64,000 nt of DNA from Chrysopilus asiliformis (Eukaryota > Arthropoda > Insecta > Diptera > Rhagionidae): NCBI GenBank assembly GCA_964034945.1, contig OZ035961.1, positions 5,872,001-5,936,000 of the forward strand, given 5' to 3'. The translations under genes and the position numbers were made by a program. The notes under the pieces are model-generated. The model was not told the DNA's origin and did no database searches. It saw only the letters and a program-made list of their open reading frames with translations. Of the stretch, positions 34,574 to 45,241 are shown in pieces (positions within the stretch are counted from its first letter, which is position 1; every line of letters starts with the position of its first letter).

Positions 34574-35461
34574 CCGTATGCGTCATAAAAATCTGGAAAA
34601 TTCATATTAAATTGTAAACCGTTTAAAAAAACACAGAAGTTGAATGAAAAAAAAATTTATTTTGCTCTAGACTAAATCTTACATACTAGTAAAAAAAATT
34701 ATTCAAAATGTCCACCTCCAGCATTTACGAACTTCTCCAAACTACTTCTTGCAGGTCAATATTAAATAAGACTTCGGCTTGTCGTTCCATGCGATGGTAA
34801 TGGTGGACTTCAGGGCTTGCACATTACTGTAAGCCTTAGCTCCAGTCTTAGCCTGAACATATGCCCATATTAAAAAATCCAGGGGATTAAGGTCTGGAGA
34901 GCTCGGTGACCACATGTCCTTAGACCAGAAGTTTTTTGAATTATTGGTTTTTTAAATTATCCAAATTTGGGTACTTCTGGCAGTGTGGCACGGTGCCCCG
35001 TCTTGTCGAAACACGTAAAACACATCATTACCGTAGGTTGACTCTATCGATGGTTTTACATGACTCTCCAAGATGTCCTTACCGGATTCCTGCTGATCCT
35101 TCCTTTGATTGCCCTAATCAACACTGGATTTCTTACTGAAATGGGTCTACCGCTTCCAGATTGCGGCCTAACTATTTCCCTGGCCAAACAAGTCGCTCTC
35201 ACAGCATAAACAGTTGACAACGCTACGTTTAATTTATTGGAAATCGCCTTATTGGACTTCCGCGCGTGGACCAACTTCATGATTTTCACTCTTCGAGCCT
35301 CCCCCATGTTGCTATATTTATAAACATTTAATTTTTTGGCTCTATTATGTACGAAGTTGTATTTACAAACCCTTTCAAACTTAGTACAAATTAATAAGCA
35401 ACCGTTATCTCTTTGAAAATACTTGCAGTACTAGATCCCAGATTTTTTATGACGCTTACGG
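34574..35461 (-). mobile_element. maT-like mariner derivative (888 bp), TA-flanked
   Basis: Termini CCGTATGCGTCATAAAAATC and (complement) CCGTAAGCGTCATAAAAAAT, flanked by TA at 34572-34573 and 35462-35463. It encodes an internally deleted transposase on the minus strand. Autonomous relatives of this superfamily are about 1.2-1.4 kb, so some hundreds of bp are missing. Confidence 0.8.
34699..35307 (-). pseudogene. maT/Tc1-mariner transposase, internal deletion and stops
   Basis: The first 80 residues are an intact N-terminal helix-turn-helix region: MGEARRVKIMKLVHARKSNK, then AISNKLNVALSTVYAV, a GSGRP basic hinge and a VLIRAIKGRISRNP segment. This is the bipartite DNA-binding domain of the family. 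A stop follows at 35056. Beyond it, in the same direction, come VFRQDGAPCHTA (second catalytic Asp), a stop, WSPSSPDLNPLDFLIWAYV (third catalytic Asp) and a final GGGHFE with a stop at 34699-34701. The segment with the first catalytic Asp is missing. The SSPDLNPLDF motif and GGHFE end fit the maT lineage, an inference from memory of the family. Confidence 0.8.
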
Positions 35462-35587
35462 TATATAATATTTTAATATACCTATAAATGGTGTTCTTAA
35501 TATCCACCAACCAGAAGCTATGAATTTTTATTTTGGTGTTTGTTCAAGATTGTGCTTAAGAAGCCTGCCGCCCTTAAAATTTAAATT

Positions 35588-35797
35588 CAGGGCACCAATC
35601 ATGTATTCCGACGCGTCTCTGTCTTTTGACTTTTAACTCTTGACTTCAAATTTCCTAGAATGACAGTCAGAATCCAGTTTCGATTCATAGTGACGATTCC
35701 GCGAAATTTCAAGCTGCAGATATGGCGAAGTCAAGAGTTAAAAGCTGCGTCGAAGTCGAAAGACAGAGACGCGTTGGACTACATGATTGGTGCCCTG
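35588..35797. mobile_element. Foldback MITE (210 bp)
   Basis: Starts CAGGGCACCAATCATGTATT and ends with its near-complement. The arms run about 60 bp each (ACGCGTCTCTGTCTTT, AACTCTTGACTTC) around a short centre. The right arm has an 8-bp insertion (CTGCGTCG region). No clear target duplication is visible. The CAGGG terminus is common in hAT elements, but assignment is uncertain. Confidence 0.8.
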
Positions 35798-38700
35798 CTT
35801 TTAGTATTGAGTGTTTCGCAACAATTTTGATGACTTAAGAAAGCCTTTTACTCATTCAAATTTTGGACTTCTTTTTTTTGGGAGCCATTATAAAAAAACT
35901 CAAAAACTCAATCCTTGTAATAACGGTCGTGAGAGCCTTACAATATATTTAACTTTTTTTTTTGATTTTCCCCCTAACACTTTTTTTTGTCTAGGTATCG
36001 ATAGATAATTTACATATTTCGAAATTTAAAAACAAAACTCTTTGATTTGCTTGAAAAACTTTTGTAGTAGTTTCTTATTAAAAGGAGAATATATTGAAAT
36101 AAATTTCAACGCATTTGAATTTTTCTTATTGAATCTTTTCCTATACTATTTTTTTTTGTGTTGTTCAGATAACCTTAAAATATCCGATTAACAAAAGGTC
36201 GTAATCCGAGATTTTCAATTCTCTGTTGAAAATATTTTTCACTTTTAAAGTGGTCATCTGTCGAAAGCAAACACACTTGTAGACGAGCTAAAAGGACGAT
36301 TAAGTCTTTTGATTCTATACAAACGTCGTTCTATCTAGATATTTATTTTCGGTGATGAAAAAAAAATATATTTACTTAAAAGGAAGTGAACGAACATACG
36401 TTTATGTTTATATAAGATATCTTCGTCTACTAGCTAAATAGCCCAACAGCTTTTCAAGCATTTCAGCTTAAGGTATTTTCGAAAATTTTAGACAACTTTC
36501 ATTTGAAATTTTATGCATGTAAAGCTCAAAAAAGGTTTTTCGTTCAAGCTTCTTGTATATATAGAGGGATTAAATCAGCTTTTACCATCCATGTAGAGAA
36601 AAAAATGAATGCTGATAGAATTCTATCGAAAGGTGTTTTCGAGGGTATAAAACTACTATTATGAACTAAATTCTGGGTCTTTTGAAATGTTATCAAGCGT
36701 TAAATATTTTCACATCCAGGAAATAAGTTTGCAGCAAAATTAAGTTTAGAGTACTCTGCATATCGTTATGTTTGAAGCTACCGAAAAAGGGTTTGAATGA
36801 ATGGACATATGAATGTGTAATTTTTCTTTAGATGTTGCTAAATTTAACAAGCAACTGTTTTTGAGATAAAACAAAAATCGTTTTTTGCAAACATTACTCA
36901 AAGTATTTTTTTTGCAACTGTTAAATGGTATTACTCTTTGTGCATGTCAATTGCTTTTAATCCCTTTGATTGGTTTAGTCACGCTAAGTTTCAAAAATGT
37001 GAGGTTAGGTTGAGTCCATTAACGAACAAAATCGGAAACCTCTCTCCTTCGTTTATGTGAAATAAATTTTTCGCAATTTTCTGGAAATCGCGACTACGAA
37101 AATATAATTCAGACAAAAAATATTGAGAACAGAATCTATCTATTTATATATGGTCAGGTTACAGCAGAAATCAACCGAGTCAAAAATGTTATTTTCAAGA
37201 AAATCGATTTTGAACATTTTGAGGACTTAATTATTTGAATTTCTCGACCTCTGGGATTTTAATATTATTTGTTCTGATAATCTTCGAGCTATAGGTCATA
37301 TAGGAATATTTTTGTTGTTATCGAAACCATTTCTATGCAAGTACTGTCACTCTGATGAGATCCAGCTATTGATGCTCAGGATAGAAACTTGATGTTTCAT
37401 TTCAAAAAAAATTTTCAATTCCTCATCGTTTCCATTTAAATTTAATTTCCTTGTCCTTCAGACAAACATGTGATTTTTTGCAAGTTTACTGAAAACAGTG
37501 AATGTTTTCGCCACAATTTCTCCATTAGAATAAATATTTAACAGATATATCTCTTCAAGTACTAAATCGCGAAGAAAATTGCATAAATTTCATGCAATAA
37601 ATTGCAAAAAAAGTAAGGTTTTTACTTTCATTTTCATTCGTAATAATAGAAGAAAAATGTAATGCATGCCTCTTGTTTTGTTTAGGATTTTATAGCCGAT
37701 TATTATAAAAATTTATAGCCTATAGCAAATAGACGATTTTCACGAAAAATACTGCATACTGTTTGTATTCGTATATTCACATTTTGGCATTTCGCATATA
37801 AATTGCATGCAGCCTGAAAGAATTTTATACTGTGAATATCTAGAATATATTCGAAAACAGGTAAAAATAAGCGTACTTGGCCTAGGGGATGTACCAGTAG
37901 GTATCTGAGGGTAAAAACTTCTACATGCTAAATTTGCTGCTAATCGAAGCATGTAAAAATATTAAATCGATGGGAATCCATCCAAAGGACGACGCCAGAT
38001 AGAGAAGATTCAGTCACTTTATAAAAACCAAATGGAAAAATAAAAACGCGATAAAAAATAACATTTTTTGGTCATTAAATCTACATCTCTGACTTCATTG
38101 GATACCTATGTAGGTTTACGTGTTGTGTCTAGATATGAATACACTATGGGGAAGCATAAAACATTATCATCGACGCGACGGTAGGATCGAGGAATCGTAT
38201 ACATTTCGATATGTACTGAAAAAAAAACTTTTTAGTTAGAAAGGAAAATATGGTTTTCACAAATAGCCCCCAAAATTTGTAGGACTCGGTCAATTTTGAT
38301 GTCATTTTAAAAATTTGCGAGGAAAACATCCCTCTGTTGGCACAATAGTCAGTTTAGTCATGGCCAATATGGAAGGCATTAACTAAATTGAATTTTTTAG
38401 TTATGTAATTGAAACTTTATTTACTCGACGTGTAAAATCATGCACAGATTTGTGTTTTCAAATTACTGGCCGCTCTTGTTATAAAATTCACGGAAGTTTT
38501 GTTTTTAGGAGAAAGTGACCTACTTTTTTAAACGGATTCGGGGTTATTTGTGATAAATTTGGCATCCAAATAGAATTATTGGGATACCAGATATGAAGGG
38601 AAGGGCTTTTCTTGTTTTCGCTGAAAACACGGAGCGAAGTGGACAGGGCAGATTCCTATAAAAATTGTTATACGTGATACAGCCGACTTTTTTGGGATGA

Positions 38701-39060
38701 TTCCTAAAAAGTCGAAAATGGAACTAAGAAATTTTCGGGGAAAATTCCGGGGAAAATGATTGAATCATAAACAAAGTTTAGTGTTCATTTTGCTCCGCTC
38801 CGGAACTTCTCATTGAATTTTGTTGTAATTCGTAAGGGGACGTGTCTAGCGCCGAATAACCCCTAAAACCAGACATTTGTTAAATCTCAGGATGTTAAAA
38901 GCAAAGTGCATGGCTATACTAGCAAAAATTCCCCCTATAGTCGAACATCATCTATTTCCGTGTAAAATTCTTCAGCTACTTCCGAATTTACAAAAAAAAA
39001 CATAATATTTCCCACATAGTTCAGATATTTCAAAGCTACCTGGACTGCCTCCATTAATGA
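35798..39060. other. No gene seen; one diverged repeat
   Basis: Long AT-rich stretch. The block at about 37225-37310 (TTATTTGAATTTCTCGACCT, GAGCTATAGGTCATAT) matches about 47565-47650 (TTATTTGATTATCTCGACTT, GGGCTATAGGACATAT), a diverged repeat pair (K). GAGCGAAGTGG and GCTCCGCTCCGG near 38630 and 38800 may belong to a decayed element. Confidence 0.5.
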
Positions 39061-39559
39061 GGGTATTCACAATCCTCTTTTAATTTTCGGTATTCTGTGT
39101 TTTCGGTAATATTAAAAGACTGAAAATATTCTGCTGTGAACATCCCACAGCACAGATTTGAGAACAGTGCTTTTATTGGATACGTGACCAAATCATGAAC
39201 TGCGAATTTGATTGTAAAATATGTCACATACCTTTAAATCCATGTTTGATGTATTCTTTTGAATTTCTATTGTGGCAACGGTTAGCAAAATTGAAAAAAA
39301 TTGCATCAGTCCGATGAGATTAACAAAAAGCCAGCGAGAAAATTTGACAACTAAAAACATTACTAGCGCCACCCGCGGTTGATTCTTGATACCGAATAAC
39401 CGGGCCGGAAAACACGACTCAATGCATGTATACAATTACCGAATCCGGTAATTCATTTTTACATGAACCAAATTACCGTCTCGGTAAAAATCTGTTAAAT
39501 TTGACTGAATTACCGAGCGGTAAATTTACCCGCAATTTAAAAGACGACTGTGAATACCC
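39061..39559. mobile_element. 499-bp inverted-repeat element, Harbinger-like TSD
   Basis: Termini GGGTATTCACAATCCTCTTT and (complement) GGGTATTCACAGTCGTCTTT. TGA precedes the left end and follows the right end, compatible with a 3-bp target duplication as in PIF/Harbinger elements. CGGTAATT-type motifs recur inside (about 39090-39535). No coding capacity. Confidence 0.65.
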
Positions 39560-39671
39560 TGAATATCTTCAAAACAGTTGAACTTGTCGTGCAAACCACT
39601 CTGAATCATAATCAGTTTGGCGGGATTATTAACAGAAGAGGATATAGAAAGGTATTTTACGGATATTAAGT

Positions 39672-39797
39672 ATCGTGGAAGCGTGGCCCAAGTGGTAAAG
39701 CACTTAGGCCGCCAGCCGGAGGTCGATATTTCCGACTGTGGCAGTTAATGTTTGCTACGTAAAAGACGTACAAACATAAAATCCTAAAATAAAAATA
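39672..39797 (+). repeat. tRNA-derived SINE
   Basis: The 5' part resembles a tRNA. An A-box-like TGGCCCAAGTGG lies at 39684-39695 and a B-box-like GGTCGATATTTCC at 39721-39733, about 37 bp apart as in RNA polymerase III promoters. It does not fold as a proper tRNA and continues into a non-tRNA body. There, TGTTTGCTACGT and ACGTACAAACA form an 11-bp stem with one bulge around an AAAAG loop (39749-39776). It ends in an A-rich tail AAAATAAAAATAAAC. Target duplications were not identified. Confidence 0.6.
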
Positions 39798-41408
39798 AAC
39801 AACTTTAAATACTTCCGTTTAAATATCAATTAAATTATTGTTAACGAATCACTCCATTTGTAGTTTCATTTAATTCATTTTTTTTCCTAAACAGTCAATC
39901 AACATATTGAAAAAAAAAAATCTTTTAAAAAATACAAACAAACAAATGATTCGTTTAAAAAAATTAGCACTTCGTGAGTACTTTTCATTTTATAGTTTTT
40001 GCCTTAACAACTGAAATGAAAGAGAAAAAAAAAACGATTTGAAAATACCGGGAAAATTACTCTATCAGTGTTTGTAGCAAGCATATCTATTGTTAAAAGT
40101 GAATCTATTGTTGGAAATGCAGTTGTTATCCTGTCTGTATTTAATTGTCATCATGTCACAGTATCATTCGTTGTTTGTTAATCTAGTTTAGCGGGAAATC
40201 CGCCATAAAAACCACCTAAATAGTGCAAAATTAAAATGATACTTGTGCTTTTTCAATGGAAATACTTTCAATAAACTTAAATCGATTTCAATTGTGTTGA
40301 AATTGTGTTACCGTAGAACTTTACAAATTGGTGGAAATGTTGAACCGATTAATTTGTTAGTGAAAAATGTAATCGTATGTATGTATATAAATAGGAATTT
40401 CACAACCAATTACAAAATCCTTATATAAGATAGTCAAAGATTTAAGGTGAAATGGTTAGATTTTTTGTTAGTGGCTACAATATAAATTTGAATTTGGAAT
40501 TGTCCTGAAATGTAGAAACCAACTAAATAACATGGTTCAACAAATTCAAAAGTTAGACGGTTGCGAACAACAACAAAACCATTTCGAGTTGTACACTTAT
40601 TCAGTTGTTCAGGTGAATACACAGCCAAATTAGATATGCCACTATTAATCAGAAAGGATTATAAGTTTGCCACAAAGTTCGTAATTATCAAAGGCACGTG
40701 CTGTGATTGATGATACTATAGGCGTTACCATTAAAGCGCCTCAGATACTTAGATACTCACTGATATCCACTTTTCACTGATCTTGAGTCAAGAGAGTGTA
40801 ATCTCTTTGCTTCTATCAGCTGGTGGAAAAATGATGACACGATTTTATTATAGGAACGAAAAGAGGGGTGCGGAAATTTTACCGACCACTTTTTTCCCCC
40901 AGAACGGAGTTGAAAAATCTTTTTTTGGGTGAGATACGAGTAATCTATACGATAGAATCTAAAAGAAGTTTCAAGATTACTCAAGAAAAGGCTGTCGTCA
41001 TTTCTTGCGACCTTGCAAAAAATTCATCTTCAGCAATGAAAAAAAAAAAATACATGGCTATAGACAAGAAAAGAAATGGGAAAAATTGAGACGATAACAA
41101 ATAGTTGGCTGCCAAAGTATCAAATTAAACATTTAATTAATGAATGTTGTATTTTATGACAACTGAAAATTTTATCTGGACATGATTCAAATGTATTTTT
41201 AACGTGATTATGAGAAATGTCATAATGTGTATAAAGATTCTTTGAAAAAAATAAAGAGTTTTGGGGTCTGTCATTAGCAGTGACATGCCGTGCTGCTTTC
41301 AGTAGATTATTCAATATTAAATAAGTTGCTGTTTAATGATTTAAATAAATCATTGTAGTCTGTAGTCCAAAAATCTGTTTCTTGATTACTAAACAGAGCC
41401 AACAAAAT
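39798..41408. other. No gene seen
   Basis: AT-rich sequence with A homopolymers; nothing recognised. Confidence 0.5.
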
Positions 41409-41679
41409 CCTATAAATACGAGGAATGCCTGTCTGTTTGTCTGTCTGCACAAACGATTTCAAAAACCCGCCTAACGATTTTCACGAAACTTGGAGTTTAG
41501 GGATTTTCGGGGACAAGGAATCGATCTAGATAAGTCTCCCCTCTGAGAAAATTCCCCTCGCCTGGTATCTTCGAATTGGGTGGTCCGATCTTAATGAAAC
41601 TTTACAGTATTACTAAGGGGGCTAAGGGCTTTCGATTTTTCCACTACAAACCTGACTTCCCACCCCTCTTCCTGGTACT
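41409..41679 (+). repeat. Family C element, copy 3 (internally deleted)
   Basis: CCTATAAATACGAGGAATGC, a short tract CTGTCTGTTTGTCTGTCTG, AACCCGCCTAACGATTTTCA and CTTTACAGTATTACTAAGGG. It then jumps from CTACAAACCTGACTTCC to CTCTTCCTGGTACT, the very end of copy 1. About 250 bp of the 3' half is missing while both ends are kept. Confidence 0.7.
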
Positions 41680-42123
41680 AATTTATTAATAGCAGATCAA
41701 CCGCATAGTCAGGATTTGGATTAGAAATTAGAAGTCTGAAAATGCTAAAAGATTTTCATTTCGATACTACTTTTCAAGTTAAGTCGGAAAGTGCCGATGT
41801 TGGCCTACCGGAACTGATCATTTCTAATTTCTCATGGATATTTAATTGAGAAAATGTTTTCTCCAACAGTTTTTCGATTACACATCCACAAGCTATCATA
41901 AATATCATTAAATTCTTCTCATACGCTGTCAAATCAGAAAGCAAATGAGCGATGAGCGATTTTTCTTGTTTACTTTGAATGAATGGTGAACAAATTTTCT
42001 TTGAAGCAAACCAAATTTTGATTGTATCAATAACATTATGTTTAACGCAAACAAAATATCTTTGCGATAATTATAATATGACGGCTGCATCAAAAATTAT
42101 TTCTTTCGTGTACTTTAGATGTA
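41680..42123. other. No gene seen
   Basis: AT-rich sequence between family C copy 3 and the mariner derivative; no feature. Confidence 0.45.
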
Positions 42124-42682
42124 AAGGGTCTTTCAGCAAGGACATAACAATTTTGTATTTTAATAAAAACGCACCCTAAAACTTTTTTTATGATCTGGCA
42201 ATGCTAGAACGTCAGTCAAGGTTCACATTTTAATCATGGTGAAGTTCACGAACGAGCAATGCCACACAGCTGGTCAAACAATTGATATATTGAAGGAGAA
42301 GTTCGGTAATCGTGTCATCTCGAGAAATGGTCCGGTCGAATGGCCACCTCGCTCATGCGATTTAACGCCGTTGGATTTCTTTTTATGGGGTTATGTTAAG
42401 TCGTTGGTTTATGCCAACAAGCCAACAACGTTAGAGGAGCTCAGGAACAATATCGAACGCGAAATTGCCAACGTTCCGGCCGATATGTGTGGAAGCATGG
42501 TGGAAAATTGGCTCCACAGAATCAATCCGCAAACGTGCTCGCGGTGGCCGTATGAACGACATCGAATTTCATACTTGAATGTAACATGTCCACTACACCT
42601 GGAATAACGTTCAGCCCAATATCTCAATTATTCTGTGTTTTATTTAAATACAAAATTGTTATGTCCTTGATGAAAGACCCGA
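42124..42682 (+). mobile_element. mariner-type deletion derivative (559 bp)
   Basis: Inverted termini of about 40 bp, GGGTCTTTCAGCAAGGACAT... and (complement) GGGTCTTTCATCAAGGACAT..., differ at few positions. TA lies at 42122-42123 and at 42683-42684. The interior holds only the start and the C-terminal third of a transposase. The size matches the 567-bp derivative at 62991. Confidence 0.82.
42236..42607 (+). pseudogene. mariner-type transposase, N-terminus fused to C-terminal third
   Basis: An intact 123-codon frame from ATG. Residues 1-8 (MVKFTNEQ) look like the native start of the transposase. Residue 9 onward (CHTAGQTIDILKEKFGNRVI) corresponds to the sequence just after the second catalytic Asp (normally QDGATCHTA). 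WPPRSCDLTPLDFFLWGY at 36-53 carries the third catalytic Asp (about residue 47), followed by VYANKPTTLEELRNNIEREI. The helix-turn-helix and the first two catalytic Asp are gone, so the product cannot be an active transposase. The deletion kept the reading frame. The extreme C-terminus (RWPYERHRISYLNV) differs from the usual GGHxxxxIF ending. Confidence 0.85.
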
Positions 42683-42828
42683 TACAATATGTCCACAAAG
42701 ACGTTTTCTAATAGAGTTCAGTTTAGAATTAAAAACCCGATCTTCACAAAAATTTTGTACATTGGAACCTCGGGACATGAACTTCCTGAAGATCGTTGAA
42801 AATTCAAAACATTATATACATCGTCGGT

Positions 42829-43475
42829 TCGGACAGTCAAGCGGCAATTAAGTCACTTGACTCATCATCTCTAACATCAAGAGTGACTATTGAGTACTTG
42901 GCAACTCTAAACGAGCTAGCTGAGTTCTTCAATATCAAATTAATCTGGGTACCTGGACACAGGGACATTCCGGGTAACTGCAAAGCGGACGAACTCGCTA
43001 GATACGGCACTACACTCCAAATCATGCCGAAAAAGGAGTATCTGGGTGCACCATTAACAACGTGCAAATTATTGATTCGGGAAGAAGCAGCTAGGCTTGC
43101 AAATCAAAGGTGGTCCTCAGGCACCTCGTGTTACGCTACCAAACTTATTTGGCCAAAGCTGGATAAAAAGCATACATGCAAGCTGATTCTGCTGCACCGA
43201 AGATATATTACCATGATTGTAGGCGTGATCACAGGACACTGCCTCATAGGGAGACATGCGAGTAGACTTGGTGTCCCCTCCAACGACTTCTGTAGAAGCT
43301 GCAAAGATGTAGAGGAGGAAGAGACTGTAGGTCATCTGCTCTGCACCTGCCCAGCACTGGCTCGCAGAAGGAAATCATTTTTAGGATCCTTTTCTTTGAA
43401 AATACTAATGAATTGGAAGATGTAAACATCAACAATCTCCTAGGCTTCATAAAAAGCTCACACTGGTTCGAGTAG
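42829..43475 (+). pseudogene. ORF2 C-terminus: RNase H plus zinc knuckle (I/R1-group non-LTR)
   Basis: The end of the retrotransposon polyprotein that degrades RNA in the RNA-DNA hybrid. The frame enters at SDSQAAIKSL, an RNase H active-site Asp, and continues with LIWVPGHRDIPGNCKADELA holding the catalytic His and last Asp. Later comes the CCHC-like knuckle FCRSC...ETVGHLLCTCPAL, typical of I/R1-group elements. The frame is lost near 43390-43400 by a 1-nt shift. The other frame supplies the expected end (NNLLGFIKSSHWFE, stop at 43473-43475). Endonuclease, reverse transcriptase and half of RNase H are missing. A computer frame starting at 42796 would include 11 residues of flanking DNA that do not belong to the element. 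Confidence 0.85.
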
Positions 43476-43564
43476 AGAAGAAATAAATATATATGTGGTA
43501 TCACAATGGACCTCATTGGTCTAAGTGGGTCGGAAGACCGCCACTCTAACCTACCTACCTACCT
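42829..43564 (+). mobile_element. 5'-truncated non-LTR retrotransposon with 11-bp TSD
   Basis: ACATCGTCGGT occurs at 42818-42828 and again at 43565-43575, bracketing the element exactly. The inserted DNA starts inside the RNase H reading frame (TCGGACAGTCAAGC) and contains the zinc-knuckle end of ORF2. A 3' untranslated region follows with GGTATCACAATGGACCTCAT and a tail of four ACCT units (43549-43564). Precise 5' truncation, simple-repeat tail and target duplication are hallmarks of target-primed reverse transcription. Confidence 0.88.
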
Positions 43565-43575
43565 ACATCGTCGGT

Positions 43576-44958
43576 GTATAAAATCCACTAGGTCATTTCT
43601 TTGGGGTTTTGAGATATTATAACAACGTGAAGGAGCTTCATTTTATTTTTTTTATTTGCTCAAAACCCTTTAAGTCCTCCGATGTCATTCTGCACCGCAA
43701 TCGTTTTTTTAGTTCGGAACTAAGTCCAAAATCGCATACATTTATTGCAAATTTAAAATGTCCATACTCGATTTTCTCGATTGACACTCAAAAAAAATAA
43801 TAACAAAAACCTCGTTTCTATTGACAAAATTTGTTTTGTTGAATATTAGATTGAACTTTTTCTATTTTCTAATATTTTGTCATATTTTCATTACAAAAAG
43901 AATTTTTCATATTTTTTTTTGAATAAAATCGACACCAAAGTTTTATTTGATAGAAAATACATATCGCAAACAGATACGATATTGCAACGTGTACTGTACA
44001 AACATCAAATCAAACTAAATTAACTTTTTTTTACGTTTTATGACCGGTTTTTCATTATATTTTTTTTTCCTTAAAATTTCTGACGATATCAATTTTACCA
44101 ACATAAAACAAGTGCAAATTTTACAGAATTCTACTTCAAAAGGGGTTTTTTTTACAGTAATATCGTTTTTCATTGAAAATTTCGCTGTTTATTTCAATGA
44201 ATTCTTATTTCATTTAATAGGAAAATGTTCGTTTATTTTATTTTTGTAGGTAGTGACGTGAGGTCTGGATGCTTGCTAGCGCGTTTTTGTTTATGGCTGG
44301 TGTTGAGGGTTGCTTTTTGAAGCGCGCGTCAGGTGAAACACGTTAAGCACACCCTGCCCCATTTTTATGTTTTCCGATTTAATACTTTCACTCTTTTTGC
44401 TGCTTAATTTTACGACATGAGCTACGAGACCCACATTCGCGACAGAAATGGAATTTAACTAGGGAATGGTTGAATATATTGATATAAAGGGTAGGCGGGG
44501 GAGTTGGCTACATTCGACTAAGAAAGGACGGATACTCGTATATTTTCTACAGTCTCAAAAAAAGTCACATTTATTGGTCTAATTCGAATCGCGGAGACTT
44601 CGACAGGACCTGACGACCGTGAAGCGTTCTTTCAATTACGCGAGTGTGTACCTTTTATTTTATTATTTGCTCCTTTTACTCGATTTTATGTAGTGCTCGA
44701 AGAATGGGCATTCCAGAACCGAGAAGATGGAAGAAAATGTTAAACGAATAAAAACCGGGATCGGTATCGGGACCGAGACACAAGATACGGATAAAACGGG
44801 ATTCGGATACAAAGAAAAAGCGAATTACTTTCCGCTGCGGAAAATTGTGACCTGATGTTTTTTTCCCTGCTTTTTTTTTGTTGGATTTTGTGTTTGTTCG
44901 TTTCGGGCTAATCGGGAGCAAACGTTTATACAATCCCCATCCCTATTTGAATTTGATT
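43576..44958. other. No gene seen
   Basis: AT-rich sequence with long T runs (43900-44060). A short GC-richer patch at about 44255-44345 (GTAGTGACGTGAGGTCTGGA, GAAGCGCGCGTCAGG) has no clear role. Confidence 0.45.
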
Positions 44959-45192
44959 TCATCGCATGTCCTCCTCATTCTCCATATCCGATTTCAGAGT
45001 TTGAGTATATTGCGATTTGTCGATTATATTGCTGCCATCCGGTGGTGTAACGGAAGCCTGACGACCAGAAGCCAGCTGGAATATTGTTATGGGGATGATG
45101 CTGGATGCCAAGTTACCAACCATGCTCTTCAGGTCTGTAATTCCAAACATCAAACTTCCCCAGGAATTAAGACGGCGCTTATCATAATTCAA
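44959..45192 (-). CDS. Putative terminal coding exon of an unknown gene
   Basis: This minus-strand frame reads ...NYDKRRLNSWGSLMFGITDL, KSMVGNLASSIIPITIFQLA, SGRQASVTPPDGSNIIDKSQ and YTQTLKSDMENEEDMR, then stops at 44959-44961. The block is GC-richer than its surroundings and its composition (balanced Gly, Ser, Asp, Pro; acidic tail) is protein-like, unlike the Lys/Phe-rich chance frames nearby. Upstream the frame stays open to about 45230, where all frames meet stops. The 5' border may be a splice acceptor such as TTACAG or GATAAG within 45125-45185, or the better TTTGACAG near 45242 if a frameshift is present. There is no start codon, so earlier exons would lie right of 45.3 kb; none was recognised. 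Family unknown; it could also be a pseudogene. Confidence 0.35.
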   Translation of the reverse strand: MNYDKRRLNSWGSLMFGITDLKSMVGNLASSIIPITIFQLASGRQASVTPPDGSNIIDKSQYTQTLKSDMENEEDMR

Positions 45193-45241
45193 GTGAGGAA
45201 TAAATTTCGTGACCGGAAAGTATTAGGTCCTGTCAAATTGA

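Noticed and set aside
35798..35816. Target-site duplication for the foldback element at 35588
   Set aside because: Flanks (TTAAATT on the left, CTTTTAG on the right) do not match at any length tried.
39672..39745. Functional tRNA gene
   Set aside because: A- and B-box-like motifs are present, but no consistent acceptor, anticodon and T stems can be formed and the sequence continues into a SINE-like body with an A-rich tail.
23717..41679. CRISPR-like array from spaced family C copies
   Set aside because: The three copies are kilobases apart, hundreds of bp long and internally deleted; they are dispersed repeats in a eukaryotic genome.
42796..42828. N-terminal extension of the RNase H frame (MKIQNIIYIVG)
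   Set aside because: These codons lie in flanking DNA, including the target-site duplication, and are not part of the retrotransposon.
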